Shown: one piece after another, positions 9,746 through 19,354 of the stretch
Numbering within the stretch: the first letter of the stretch is position 1
Layout of the letters: the number at the start of each line of letters is the position of its first letter
Translations under genes and position numbers: made by a program
Assembly (NCBI RefSeq): GCF_023015985.1
Contig: NZ_JALKAO010000003.1
Coordinates: 682,001-746,000, forward strand
DNA: 64,000 nucleotides
DNA from: Marivita sp. S6314
GTDB lineage: Bacteria; Pseudomonadota; Alphaproteobacteria; Rhodobacterales; Rhodobacteraceae
Direction: 5' to 3'
The notes under the pieces: model-generated
Database searches by the model: none
Told to the model about the DNA's origin: nothing
Seen by the model: only the letters and a program-made list of their open reading frames with translations

Positions 9746-9785
9746 CGTGCTGCGGGGTGTCCCGTGGCACAGCCGGAGACCGCTC

Positions 9786-10772
9786 ATGAATGCGCTACAC
9801 AGCTTGTCCCGTCGCTTTGGCATCGGTGCGATGTCGTTTGGCAATTTTTACGGCGCCACAACTGAAGCAAAGTCTCACGCGATCCTGGACGCTGCCCTTG
9901 ATCTGGGGGTGACCCATATCGACACGTCGAATGTCTATGGCATGGGCGGGTCCGAAACGACGATCGGCCGCTTTTTCGAACAACGCGGCGCGTCGATCCG
10001 GGACCGCTTTGTCATCGCCACCAAGGCCGGGATCACCCAGGACGCGGATGGAAACCGCCAGTTCCGCAACGATCTGGAGCATCTTGAAAGCGAATTGGAC
10101 AACAGCCTTGCCCGCATGAAGATCGATGCGGTGGACCTGATGTATATCCACCGCCGACAGGCGGACATGCCGATAGAAGAGGCCACCGGTGCGCTCGCGC
10201 GTCTGGTGGAAAAGGGAAAAGCCAAAAGCATCGGCTTTTCCGAAATCGCCCCATCGTCATTGCGGCGCGCAGCAGCCGTGCATCCCATCGCGGCGGTGCA
10301 GTCGGAATACTCGTTGTCAACACGCGCGCCGGAAATGGGCCTTGTGCAGACATGCGCGGAACTGGGCACCGCGCTGGTCGCGTTTTCACCTGTCGGTCGG
10401 TCTTTGCTCACCGATACACCGCTTGCCGCAGACGTGATCCCGACGCTGCCCTTCCTGAAAAACAACCCCCGGTTCCTTGCCCCGAACTACGCCGCCAATA
10501 TCGCGGCAACGGAAAAGCTGCGCAAGCTGGCGCAGGACCTGGGCGAACCGACAGCCGCGCTGGCCATCGCCTGGGTGATGCACCAGGGGTCCCACGTTAT
10601 CCCGATTCCCGGCACCCGCTCGGTTGCGCATTTCAAGGAACTGGTGCGCGGCACAGAGATCGCGTTGAGCGATGAAACCATGGCCCGCATCACAGAGATT
10701 CTCCCTCCGGGATGGGCCCACGGCGACCGGTATTCCGACGAACAATGGGTCGGGCCGGAACGGTATTGCTGA
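9786..10772 (+). CDS. Aldo/keto reductase
   Basis: NADPH-dependent (beta/alpha)8-barrel oxidoreductase of 328 aa. The catalytic tetrad is visible as D46, Y51, K80 and H122 in DTSNVYGMG, ATKAG and YIHR; the cofactor region AWVMHQGSHVIPIPGTRS lies near the C-terminus. Start ATG 9786 is supported by GGAG about 8 nt upstream. The substrate cannot be told from sequence. It sits between cmk and rpsA with a clear promoter downstream of it, so it is probably the last gene of the cmk transcript. Confidence 0.9.
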   Translation: MNALHSLSRRFGIGAMSFGNFYGATTEAKSHAILDAALDLGVTHIDTSNVYGMGGSETTIGRFFEQRGASIRDRFVIATKAGITQDADGNRQFRNDLEHLESELDNSLARMKIDAVDLMYIHRRQADMPIEEATGALARLVEKGKAKSIGFSEIAPSSLRRAAAVHPIAAVQSEYSLSTRAPEMGLVQTCAELGTALVAFSPVGRSLLTDTPLAADVIPTLPFLKNNPRFLAPNYAANIAATEKLRKLAQDLGEPTAALAIAWVMHQGSHVIPIPGTRSVAHFKELVRGTEIALSDETMARITEILPPGWAHGDRYSDEQWVGPERYC

Positions 10773-10818
10773 ACTTCGGACAATCGTTGCCGAAATCCCG
10801 GAAACACAGCGCAAACGC

Positions 10819-10847
10819 TTGCGCTGGACACCCTACTCTGCTAGGCC
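10819..10847 (+). promoter_or_regulatory. Putative sigma70 promoter for rpsA
   Basis: TTGCGC (10819-10824), a 17-nt spacer and TAGGCC (10842-10847) lie 185 nt before rpsA in the only sizeable gap of the region. The -35 box is half of the inverted repeat AGCGCAAACGCTTGCGCT. Spacing is ideal and the boxes resemble alphaproteobacterial growth-linked promoters; no transcription start can be proven. Confidence 0.45.
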
Positions 10848-10880
10848 GCGCGCGTCGCATAAGGCATCAAAGCCATAGAC

Positions 10881-10922
10881 AAAGATCGAGCAGGGGTCGG
10901 CAATCACCGACCCTCTTTGTTT
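10881..10922 (+). promoter_or_regulatory. rpsA leader hairpin with U-rich tail
   Basis: GGGTCGG (10894-10900) and CCGACCC (10907-10913) form a 7-bp stem with a CAATCA loop, followed by TCTTTGTTTT. AAAGA at 10881-10885 can extend pairing with TCTTT at 10914-10918. It looks like an intrinsic terminator placed inside the rpsA leader, which could act as an attenuator, or it ends the upstream transcript if the true rpsA promoter is further down. Confidence 0.5.
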
Positions 10923-11031
10923 TACGGACGCCTTGACCAATCGCCTCACCTCAAGTGCGGGCACCAACCCCAGACCGGCGGAGACAACCGCGCGGCCAGA
11001 TAAAGTGATACGTAAAGGAAACAGACGCCAC

Positions 11032-12714
11032 ATGGCTCAGAACGCATCTATGGAAGAATTCGAAGCGCTTTTGAACGAAAGCCTCGAAATGGACACACCG
11101 GACGAAGGGTCCGTTGTCAAAGGCAAGGTCATTGCTGTTGAAGCAGGCCAGGCCATCATCGACGTCGGCTACAAAATGGAAGGCCGCGTTGATCTGAAAG
11201 AATTTGCAAACCCCGGCGAAGCGCCCGACATCTCTGTTGGCGACGAAGTTGAGGTTTACCTCCGTGCCGCTGAAAACGCGCGTGGCGAAGCGGTTATCTC
11301 CCGCGAAATGGCCCGCCGCGAAGAGGCATGGGACCGTCTTGAAAAAGCCTATGCTGACGACGCCCGCGTCGAAGGCGCGATCTTTGGCCGTGTCAAAGGT
11401 GGCTTTACTGTTGATCTGGGTGGCGCGGTTGCGTTCCTTCCGGGGTCGCAGGTCGATGTGCGCCCGGTGCGCGACGCTGGCCCCCTTATGGGTCTCAAGC
11501 AGCCCTTCCAGATCCTCAAGATGGACCGCCGCCGGGGCAACATCGTTGTCTCCCGCCGTGCGATCCTCGAAGAAAGCCGCGCCGAACAGCGCGCCGAAGT
11601 CATCGGCAACCTCACCGAAGGTCAGGCTGTGGATGGTGTGGTCAAGAACATCACCGAATACGGTGCGTTCGTGGACCTTGGCGGCGTAGACGGTCTGCTG
11701 CACGTCACAGACATGGCATGGCGTCGTGTGAACCACCCGTCCGAGATCCTGTCGATCGGCGAAACCGTAAAGGTTCAGGTCATCAAGATCAACAAGGAAA
11801 CACACCGCATCAGCCTTGGCATGAAGCAGCTGCAGGAAGATCCGTGGGATCTGGTGGCCGCCAAGTACCCGCTGGAATCCACGCACACCGGTCGCGTCAC
11901 CAACATCACCGATTACGGTGCATTTGTTGAGCTTGAGCCAGGTGTTGAAGGCCTCGTTCACGTCTCGGAAATGTCCTGGACCAAGAAGAACGTGCACCCG
12001 GGCAAGATCGTGTCGACCAGCCAGGAAGTCGAAGTCATGGTTCTGGAAATCGACGGTGCCAAGCGCCGCGTGTCCCTGGGCCTCAAGCAGACCATGCGCA
12101 ACCCATGGGAAGTGTTTGCAGAAACACACCCCGAGGGCACAGAGGTCGAAGGCGAAGTCAAGAACATCACCGAATTCGGTCTGTTCGTTGGCCTCGACGG
12201 CGACATCGACGGCATGGTGCACCTCTCCGACCTGTCCTGGGACGAGCGTGGCGAAGATGCGATCCAGAACTACCGCAAGGGCGACATGGTTCAGGCCGTT
12301 GTCACCGAAGTGGATGTCGAGAAAGAGCGTATCTCGCTCTCCGTCAAAGCGCTGGGCGGCGACAAGTTCGCCGAAGCGGTTGGCGGCACCAAGCGTGGCT
12401 CGATCATCACCGTTCAGGTTACAGCCATCGAAGATGGCGGCATCGAAGTGGAATACGAAGGCATGAAGTCCTTCATCCGCCGCTCCGACCTGTCGCGTGA
12501 CCGCGCAGAGCAGCGCCCCGAGCGCTTCAATGTCGGCGACAAGGTCGACGTGCGTGTGACCAACGTGGACAGCAAGACCCGCCGTCTGGGTCTGTCGATC
12601 AAAGCCCGCGAGATTGCAGAAGAGAAAGAGGCAGTACAGCAGTACGGTTCCTCCGACTCCGGCGCATCGCTGGGTGATATCCTCGGCGCGGCGCTCAAGT
12701 CCGGCGACGACTAA
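11032..12714 (+). CDS. rpsA: 30S ribosomal protein S1
   Basis: mRNA-binding ribosomal protein of 560 aa with six S1 (OB-fold) domains in tandem; the repeat words GVVKNITEYGAFVDLGGVDGLLH, VTNITDYGAFVELEPGVEG and VKNITEFGLFVGLDGDIDG mark the central ones. ATG 11032 gives MAQNASMEEFEALLNES, the family start; AAAGGAAAC is upstream. The codons are the most biased of the window, fitting high expression. It has its own promoter and leader hairpin upstream and an intrinsic terminator downstream, so it is monocistronic. Confidence 0.98.
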   Translation: MAQNASMEEFEALLNESLEMDTPDEGSVVKGKVIAVEAGQAIIDVGYKMEGRVDLKEFANPGEAPDISVGDEVEVYLRAAENARGEAVISREMARREEAWDRLEKAYADDARVEGAIFGRVKGGFTVDLGGAVAFLPGSQVDVRPVRDAGPLMGLKQPFQILKMDRRRGNIVVSRRAILEESRAEQRAEVIGNLTEGQAVDGVVKNITEYGAFVDLGGVDGLLHVTDMAWRRVNHPSEILSIGETVKVQVIKINKETHRISLGMKQLQEDPWDLVAAKYPLESTHTGRVTNITDYGAFVELEPGVEGLVHVSEMSWTKKNVHPGKIVSTSQEVEVMVLEIDGAKRRVSLGLKQTMRNPWEVFAETHPEGTEVEGEVKNITEFGLFVGLDGDIDGMVHLSDLSWDERGEDAIQNYRKGDMVQAVVTEVDVEKERISLSVKALGGDKFAEAVGGTKRGSIITVQVTAIEDGGIEVEYEGMKSFIRRSDLSRDRAEQRPERFNVGDKVDVRVTNVDSKTRRLGLSIKAREIAEEKEAVQQYGSSDSGASLGDILGAALKSGDD

Positions 12715-12735
12715 ATCGCCTTGCAAGATAATTCG

Positions 12736-12769
12736 AAAAGCCCCGCCATCGCGCGGGGCTTTTTCTTTT
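12736..12769 (+). terminator. Rho-independent terminator of rpsA
   Basis: AAAAGCCCCGC (12736-12746), a 6-nt loop and GCGGGGCTTTTT (12753-12764), followed by CTTTT. Stem of at least 7 G-C-rich pairs and a U tract, 22 nt after the rpsA stop. Confidence 0.93.
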
Positions 12770-12858
12770 GACGGCCTGCTGCGCCATACGGTGCGCAATT
12801 CGGTGTGTCACTTGGCAGAGGGTGTCGTAACCTGTCCCTGCAACCGGAAAGCCGTACA

Positions 12859-13380
12859 TTGAAAAACCTGACATCTGCCCCTGTTCTCACAACGCGCCGC
12901 TTGATCCTGCGCGGGCCTGGCAAAAGTGATTTGCCGGCCTTCACCCGTTTCATGACCACCGGCTCCACGCTGAAAGCGCAGGACGAGACGGTGTCCGAAG
13001 AACAGGCCTGGTTCGGGTTTCTTGCGGGCGTTGGCCACTGGCATTGGCACGGCTTTGGGTTTTTCATGGTTGTCGATGCGAAAAGTGACCAGCCGCTTGG
13101 CCGGGTGGGCCTGATCAAACATTCCAATTGGCCGGATATCGAACTGGCATGGCATCTGTTTGAAGGTTCAGAAGGGCACGGCTTTGCAACGGAAGCGGCG
13201 AGAGCCGTCAAGGCATGGGCTGTTGACGACTTGGGCGTCGCGCGCCTGTGCAGTTACATTGACTGCACAAATTCGCGGTCGCAGGCCGTCGCCAAACGGC
13301 TCGGGGCCAGCACCGATGGCACACGCGCCCCGCATGAATCAGAGGCCGAGATCTGGGTGCACCCGGTGGACACCGATTGA
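12859..13380 (+). CDS. GNAT-family N-acetyltransferase (RimJ/RimL-like)
   Basis: Acetyl-CoA-dependent transferase with TTRRLILRGPGKSDLPAF at the start, a DAKSDQPLGRVGL strand, and HGFATEAARAVKAWAVD, the acyl-CoA-binding region, about residues 105-121. This is the RimJ/RimL-type branch that acetylates protein N-termini or small amines; the target is unknown. I favour TTG 12859 because GGAAAG lies 8 nt upstream and the family starts close to the TTRRLILR strand; a GTG at 12805 would add 18 residues with no ribosome site. Start uncertain, function class firm. Confidence 0.87.
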   Translation: MKNLTSAPVLTTRRLILRGPGKSDLPAFTRFMTTGSTLKAQDETVSEEQAWFGFLAGVGHWHWHGFGFFMVVDAKSDQPLGRVGLIKHSNWPDIELAWHLFEGSEGHGFATEAARAVKAWAVDDLGVARLCSYIDCTNSRSQAVAKRLGASTDGTRAPHESEAEIWVHPVDTD

Positions 13381-13543
13381 AACCTGACGGTAGGAGCATC
13401 GCCTGCCGGTGTCAGTCCGGGCCCGCCCGGTTCCCTTTCCAGTCTCCTCGTAAAGCAGCCCGCCAAGAGGCGCTTTTCGCCGATTTCCGCGCGCCCGCGC
13501 TCCCGGTCTTGTTTCGGCTTCGCTTTGTCGCCACGGTGGCGGT

Positions 13544-14608
13544 ATGACAAATGCGTTTACCACATCCGGGCTATTCGGTGACCTGTTCCAGGACCCTGAA
13601 ATTGCAGCGCAATTTTCGGCAGCGACATTCTTCAAACATGCGCTGGCGTTTGAAACCGCATGGACCGAAACCCTGATGGCGCTCGGCGCGGTCAAGCCCA
13701 AGGACGGGCAGGCCGCACTGGAGGCGATGCGCCAATACGTGCCCGACCTTCTGGCAATCCATGCCAGCAGCAATACCGATGGCCTGCCAGTGCCGGGTTT
13801 CGTGTCCCAGCTGCGCGAGCGGTTGAAGGATCGGCCTGCCAAGGCCGTCCACACAGGCGCGACCAGCCAGGACGTGATTGACACCGCGATGGTGCTGACC
13901 CTGATGGACGTGTTTGCCATCCTGGAAACCCGATTGCAGCGCGTGATTGGCGCATTGGCGCGGCTGGACGCGCACGCCCAGGGCGAGATGATGGGCCGCA
14001 CCCGGATGCAGGCGGCCTTGCCGATCCCCGTAAGCGCCCGCATCCAAAGCTGGGCAAGCCCGCTGCGCGATCATCTGGAGCGACTGGACGGCGTGCGGGC
14101 GCATGTCGGGCAGGTTCAGCTTGGCGGCCCGGTCGGGGTGCGCGATGTGCCTGCGGGGCAGGGCGATGCCGCGGCGTCAGACCTGGCGCGGCGTCTGGGG
14201 TTGCGCATCGGGCCGGTCTGGCACAGCAACCGCACGCCGATTGTCGAGGTGGGCCACTGGCTGACGCTGGTGTCCGGGTCATTGGGCAAACTGGGACAGG
14301 ATGTGGCCCTCATGGCGCAACAGGGGGTGGACGACATCAAGGTCGCGGGCGGCGGCGGGTCTTCGGCGATGCCGCACAAGGACAACCCCGTGCTGGCCGA
14401 AACGCTGGTCACGCTGGCGTGTTTCGTGGGCATCCAGAACGGCGGCTTGGCGCAGGCGCTGGTGCATGAACAGGAACGCTCGGGGGTGGCATGGGCGCTG
14501 GAATGGATGTTGCTTCCGGCCATGGCCGAGGCCACCGGGGCCGCGCTGCGCCACACTGAACAGCTGCTGGAGCGGATCACGCGCATTGGACCTGAGCACG
14601 TGGACTAA
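13544..14608 (+). CDS. pcaB: 3-carboxy-cis,cis-muconate cycloisomerase-like lyase (PcaB family)
   Basis: Member of the fumarase/aspartase superfamily. HTGATSQDV (103-111) and the signature loop GGSSAMPHKDNP (271-282), with its catalytic serine, are intact. PcaB isomerises 3-carboxy-cis,cis-muconate to 4-carboxymuconolactone, the step between PcaHG and PcaC, both encoded just downstream on the other strand; that context supports the name. At 354 aa it is about 100 residues shorter than the classic Pseudomonas enzymes and ends soon after the helical core, so it lacks the small C-terminal domain. It is convergent with the pca operon, not part of it. The 163-nt gap upstream (13381-13543) shows no gene. 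Confidence 0.82.
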   Translation: MTNAFTTSGLFGDLFQDPEIAAQFSAATFFKHALAFETAWTETLMALGAVKPKDGQAALEAMRQYVPDLLAIHASSNTDGLPVPGFVSQLRERLKDRPAKAVHTGATSQDVIDTAMVLTLMDVFAILETRLQRVIGALARLDAHAQGEMMGRTRMQAALPIPVSARIQSWASPLRDHLERLDGVRAHVGQVQLGGPVGVRDVPAGQGDAAASDLARRLGLRIGPVWHSNRTPIVEVGHWLTLVSGSLGKLGQDVALMAQQGVDDIKVAGGGGSSAMPHKDNPVLAETLVTLACFVGIQNGGLAQALVHEQERSGVAWALEWMLLPAMAEATGAALRHTEQLLERITRIGPEHVD

Positions 14609-14641
14609 AGATCGTATTGGCGATACCAATCCGATCCGGGC

Positions 14642-14690
14642 GAGGGGGCGTCGCCCCCTCGCGCTCCCCCAGGTATTTTTGAAACAGAGA
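14642..14690 (+). repeat. Intergenic hairpin plus AGGTATTTTTGAAAC module, copy 2
   Basis: GAGGGGGC/GCCCCCTC hairpin (14642-14660, GTC loop) followed by CCCCCAGGTATTTTTGAAAC (14666-14685). It lies between two convergent genes, where a bidirectional terminator would be expected, and repeats the module at 4077-4124 in the opposite orientation. Confidence 0.6.
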
Positions 14691-14698
14691 TTGACCGG

Positions 14699-15535
14699 TT
14701 ACGCGGCGGCGCGCAGCCCGAGAATGGTCCGGGCCTGTGCCGGTGTGGCCACCGGACGGTTGTGTTTCGCGCAGATTTCAGCCGCGCGGGTGACCAGCGC
14801 GGCATTGGACGGTGCAAGCGTGTGCTTGTCCCAGCGCACGTTGTCTTCAAGCCCGGTGCGCAGATGCCCGCCTTCGGCCGCCGCCCATTCGTTCAGCACG
14901 ATCTGGTTGGCCCCGATCCCCGCGGCACACCACGGCGCGTCGTCGCCAAGCAGGCGTTTGACCGTTGCGCGGTAGAAATCGAACACCGCGCGGTCCACGG
15001 GCATCGCGTTTTTGACCCCCATGACAAACTGCACATACGGCGTGTTCTTGATCTCGCCAGCCTCGAACATCGCCGCCGCGCGGAAGATGTGGGACAGGTC
15101 GAACGCCTCGATCTCGGGCTTGATGTCGTATGTGATCATTTCCGAGGCCAGCCATTTCACCAGATCCGGCGGGTTTTCATACACCCGGGTGGGAAAGTTG
15201 TTGGATCCCACAGACAGCGACGCCATGTCCGGGCGCAGCGGCAGCATCCCGCCGCGTTCGGTGCCCGCCCCGGACCGCCCGCCGGTTGAGAACTGGATGA
15301 TCATGCCGGGGCAGTGCGTCTCAACCCCCTCTTTCAACCGCGCAAAGCGGTCCGGGTCTGACGATGGCGTTTCGTCTTCGTTGCGCACATGCGCGTGCAT
15401 GATGCTGGCCCCGGCTTCAAACGCGGCGTGGGTGCTTTCGATCTGTTCTGACACAGAGGTCGGCACCGCCGGGTTGTCGGCCTTTGTGGGCACCGAACCG
15501 GTGATGGCGACGCAGATGATGGCGGGATGGGTCAT
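14699..15535 (-). CDS. Beta-keto acid cleavage enzyme (BKACE, DUF849 family)
   Basis: 278-aa TIM-barrel metalloenzyme of the 3-keto-5-aminohexanoate cleavage (Kce/BKACE) family. Members condense a beta-keto acid with acetyl-CoA and cleave it to acetoacetate plus a CoA ester. The zinc ligands are seen as H47 and H49 (MHAHVR) and probably the glutamate of LRTGLEDNVRWDK. Start ATG 15535 has GAGG 5 nt upstream; the gap from pcaG is 6 nt, so it is the last gene of the pobA-pcaCHG run. In this context the natural substrate may be 3-oxoadipate, giving succinyl-CoA directly, which is an inference; the generic annotation as a lysine-fermentation enzyme is almost certainly wrong here. Confidence 0.9.
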   Translation of the reverse strand: MTHPAIICVAITGSVPTKADNPAVPTSVSEQIESTHAAFEAGASIMHAHVRNEDETPSSDPDRFARLKEGVETHCPGMIIQFSTGGRSGAGTERGGMLPLRPDMASLSVGSNNFPTRVYENPPDLVKWLASEMITYDIKPEIEAFDLSHIFRAAAMFEAGEIKNTPYVQFVMGVKNAMPVDRAVFDFYRATVKRLLGDDAPWCAAGIGANQIVLNEWAAAEGGHLRTGLEDNVRWDKHTLAPSNAALVTRAAEICAKHNRPVATPAQARTILGLRAAA

Positions 15536-15541
15536 GGGGCC

Positions 15542-16159
15542 TCAGATATCGAAGAAGACGGTTTCATCATCGCCCTGAATGCGGATGTCAAAGCGATAGA
15601 CCGGCAGGCCATCGCGCTCGGACCGCGTGGCGATCAGGGTCTGACGGCGACGTTCCCATTCGATCAGCGTGATCACGGGATCGGTGGCATTGGCGCTGGC
15701 TTCGTCGTCGAAATAAAGCCGCGTGTGCAGGCCAAGGTTGATCCCCCGCGCCACCAGCCAGAGCGAGATATGCGGCGCCTGAACCGAGCCGTTGCGTCCC
15801 GGCGTTGGTCCGGGTTTGACCGTATCGAACCCCCATTCCCCGCTGTCGAAATCGGTGATCACGCGCCCCCAGCCGCGAAAGCCGTCCTCGACCGTGCCGG
15901 GGCTTTCGGGATGGGCATACACCCCGTCGGCATTGGCCTGCCAGGCTTCGATCAGCACATCCTTGATCGGGCTGCCGGTGCCGTCGATCACCAGTCCTTC
16001 GATGCGGATTCGCTCTCCCTTGGCGTTGGGGCCTGCAATGTCCTGCCCCAGTTCCTGATCGAAGATGTCAAACCCGGCGGCACGCGGTGCCAGCCCGATA
16101 TGGACATAGGGCCCCGCCGTCTGGGACGGGGTTTCCTTGAGATAGCCAAGATCGTCCAT
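15542..16159 (-). CDS. pcaG: Protocatechuate 3,4-dioxygenase alpha subunit
   Basis: Alpha subunit of the intradiol dioxygenase that opens protocatechuate to 3-carboxy-cis,cis-muconate. The 205-aa protein has the family N-terminus ETPSQTAGPYVHIG, IEGLVIDGTGSPIKDVLIEAWQAN in the core sandwich and HISLWLVARGIN near residue 131. As in other alpha subunits the iron-binding set is incomplete; iron sits in the beta subunit. The start codon overlaps the pcaH stop (TGATG at 16157-16161), indicating coupling. Confidence 0.95.
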   Translation of the reverse strand: MDDLGYLKETPSQTAGPYVHIGLAPRAAGFDIFDQELGQDIAGPNAKGERIRIEGLVIDGTGSPIKDVLIEAWQANADGVYAHPESPGTVEDGFRGWGRVITDFDSGEWGFDTVKPGPTPGRNGSVQAPHISLWLVARGINLGLHTRLYFDDEASANATDPVITLIEWERRRQTLIATRSERDGLPVYRFDIRIQGDDETVFFDI

Positions 16160-16884
16160 CAATTGCCCTCCAGCCGGTTTTCAAACAACGTCGACCGCCG
16201 CCCGCGCAGCACGATGTCAAAGCGGTAGGCGATGGAGTCCAGCGGCACCGTGGCCACCATGTCCAGCCGAGCGGTCAACTGTTCGATGGCATCGGGGTCG
16301 GGAATGGACTGGGCAATCGGGCACCGCGGGATCAGCGGATCGCCTTCGAAATAAAGCTGCGTGATCAGCCGCTGACAAAACGCGCTGCCAAAGATCGACA
16401 GGTGGATATGCGCGGGACGCCAGCTGTTGATATCATTGCGCCACGGATAGGCGCCGGGTTTCACGGTGCGGAAAAAGTAATACCCGTTTTCGTCCGTCAG
16501 CGTCCGGCCACAGCCGCCGAAATTGGGATCAATCGGCGCGAAATAGGTGTCTTTGCGGTGCCGGTAGCGCCCGCCTGCATTGGCCTGCCAAAGCTCGACC
16601 AGCGTGTTCGGCACGGGCCGGGCGTTTTCGTCCAGAACCCGGCCATGCAGGATGATCCGCTCGCCGATGGGGTCGCCATCCTGCGCATAGTTCTTGATCA
16701 GATCGTGGTCCAACGCGCCCAGATCACCGTGGCCAAAAGTCGGCCCGGTGATTTCGCTGACTCTTTGTTCCAGGCTGATCAGCGCAAAACGCGGCGACCG
16801 CGTCACGCTGGTCTTGTAGCGCGGGGACAGGGCCGGGGGGTGGCGGCCCGGATCGCGTTGGTAGTATTCGGCGGGGGTCGTCAT
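16159..16884 (-). CDS. pcaH: Protocatechuate 3,4-dioxygenase beta subunit
   Basis: Catalytic, Fe(III)-binding subunit, 241 aa. By motif the iron ligands are Y107 (GGRYRHR), Y146 (PGAYPWRN), H159 and H161 ([11 protein letters not shown]), so the active site is intact. It forms the (alpha-beta)n enzyme with PcaG. The start overlaps the pcaC stop by 4 nt (ATGA), and the stop overlaps the pcaG start, giving an uninterrupted pcaC-pcaH-pcaG translational chain. Confidence 0.97.
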   Translation of the reverse strand: MTTPAEYYQRDPGRHPPALSPRYKTSVTRSPRFALISLEQRVSEITGPTFGHGDLGALDHDLIKNYAQDGDPIGERIILHGRVLDENARPVPNTLVELWQANAGGRYRHRKDTYFAPIDPNFGGCGRTLTDENGYYFFRTVKPGAYPWRNDINSWRPAHIHLSIFGSAFCQRLITQLYFEGDPLIPRCPIAQSIPDPDAIEQLTARLDMVATVPLDSIAYRFDIVLRGRRSTLFENRLEGN

Positions 16885-17264
16885 GCGCGGGCCTCCTTGG
16901 CCATGTCGGCAAAGGTGTCTTTCGCCAGTTTGATGGCATGGTTGGCCTTGGGCACACCGGCATAGATCGCCACATGCATGAAGGCTTGCATGATGTCCTC
17001 CGGCGTGGCACCGGTATTGGCGGTGGCGCGCACATGCATCGGGATTTCGTTGAAGTTCCCGGTCGCGGCCAGAAGCGCCAGCGTCAGCATCGACCGTTCG
17101 CGGCGGCTGATCGTGTCATCCGACCAGACGGTGCCCCAGGCGCCTTCGGTGATCAGGTCCTGAAACGGCGTGTCAAACGCGGTCTTCGCGGCTTCGGCCC
17201 GGTCGACATGGGCATCCCCCAGAACCGCGCGGCGCGTGGCCATCCCTTGGTCTTTGCGTGTCAT
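16881..17264 (-). CDS. pcaC: 4-carboxymuconolactone decarboxylase
   Basis: Decarboxylates 4-carboxymuconolactone to 3-oxoadipate enol-lactone. The 127-aa product shows [21 protein letters not shown] and [19 protein letters not shown], the conserved AhpD-like CMD fold with its histidine. I place the start at ATG 17264, because AAAGG lies 6-7 nt upstream; the ATG at 17270 directly abuts that ribosome site. It starts 10 nt after the pobA stop. No pcaD enol-lactone hydrolase is in the window. Confidence 0.94.
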   Translation of the reverse strand: MTRKDQGMATRRAVLGDAHVDRAEAAKTAFDTPFQDLITEGAWGTVWSDDTISRRERSMLTLALLAATGNFNEIPMHVRATANTGATPEDIMQAFMHVAIYAGVPKANHAIKLAKDTFADMAKEARA

Positions 17265-17274
17265 CGCCATCCTT

Positions 17275-18492
<1,218 letters not shown>

Positions 18493-18511
18493 TCAATTGG
18501 CATTTCGCGCC

Positions 18512-19354
18512 TTAACTGTCGCCGCCCAGATCATCCCAGATCTCGTGGATCCAGCCCTTGATCACCTGCGCCTCGTGCCAGCGGTTCGACATTTCGCGCC
18601 CGTCCGGGCCGGTCATGGCGTATTCCGGTGGCCCCAGTTCGCAGACAAAGATGCAATTCCCGGACGCATTGCGCGCCCGCCAATCCGCCAGCCCTTCGCG
18701 CCACCAGCCCTTGAACAGGTCGACCCATTTCTGGTGCTGCGGGAAATCCAGTTGCAACTGGATTTGCTGGCGGCTGGCCACGCGGCCCTGAAAACTGTCC
18801 GACCGTTTCAGAACGCGGCTGATCAGGCCAAGGTCATGGTCGGACATCGGAAACCAGAATTCCCGGTCCACCACGTAATGCGACAGGTCCGCACAAATGC
18901 GCATGTCGGGGATCCGGTCCAAAAGCTGCAATGTGACGTACAGGTCATTGGTGATGCAGTTGCGATGCGTCTCGAACTGGATCGGCACACCAATCCGGTC
19001 CGACATGCCCATCCATGTTTCGATCACCGGTACCATGTCGTCGATGGCAATCGGCATCACCTGTCCAATCACATCCACAAACGGCGCGCCGAAATCGGCG
19101 GCCATGTGCAGCGTGTCCTCAAGGCTTTCCACCGATTTGGGAAAGGCCACGATCAGCGGCGTCAGACCATTGGCCTCCATATGCGGGCGCACCGCATGCG
19201 CCACCGCCACATCCGAGGCCCCCAGATCAATCGCCATGCCGTCGAACCCGGCCCCGGCGACCATCTCGCAGACCTGATCATGGGGCAGCTTCACCCCCGT
19301 TTCGTCATGCGGCTGCATTGCCCAAAGCGACGTGTAGACCTGAAGCCGCCTCAC
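18512..19354 (-). CDS. Xylose isomerase-like TIM-barrel protein
   Basis: 280-aa protein of the sugar phosphate isomerase/epimerase superfamily (AP endonuclease 2 fold). Probable metal ligands are E in VPIQFETHRN, D and H in ICADLSHYVVD and E in FVCELGPPEY. The GTG start at 19354 overlaps the stop of the desaturase gene by 4 nt, so the two are co-translated. It ends 67 nt before pobA on the same strand. The superfamily contains isomerases, epimerases and also 3-dehydroshikimate dehydratases of about this length (AsbF/QuiC type), which would make protocatechuate; the neighbourhood makes that worth testing, but sequence alone does not decide it. Confidence 0.8.
   Translation of the reverse strand: MRRLQVYTSLWAMQPHDETGVKLPHDQVCEMVAGAGFDGMAIDLGASDVAVAHAVRPHMEANGLTPLIVAFPKSVESLEDTLHMAADFGAPFVDVIGQVMPIAIDDMVPVIETWMGMSDRIGVPIQFETHRNCITNDLYVTLQLLDRIPDMRICADLSHYVVDREFWFPMSDHDLGLISRVLKRSDSFQGRVASRQQIQLQLDFPQHQKWVDLFKGWWREGLADWRARNASGNCIFVCELGPPEYAMTGPDGREMSNRWHEAQVIKGWIHEIWDDLGGDS

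Noticed and set aside
10951-12798. 615-codon minus-strand frame
   Set aside because: Antisense to rpsA over its full length; no motif or ribosome site.
14699-15535. Annotation as 3-keto-5-aminohexanoate cleavage enzyme of lysine fermentation
   Set aside because: Family name only; no lysine-fermentation genes are present and the operon context is aromatic degradation.
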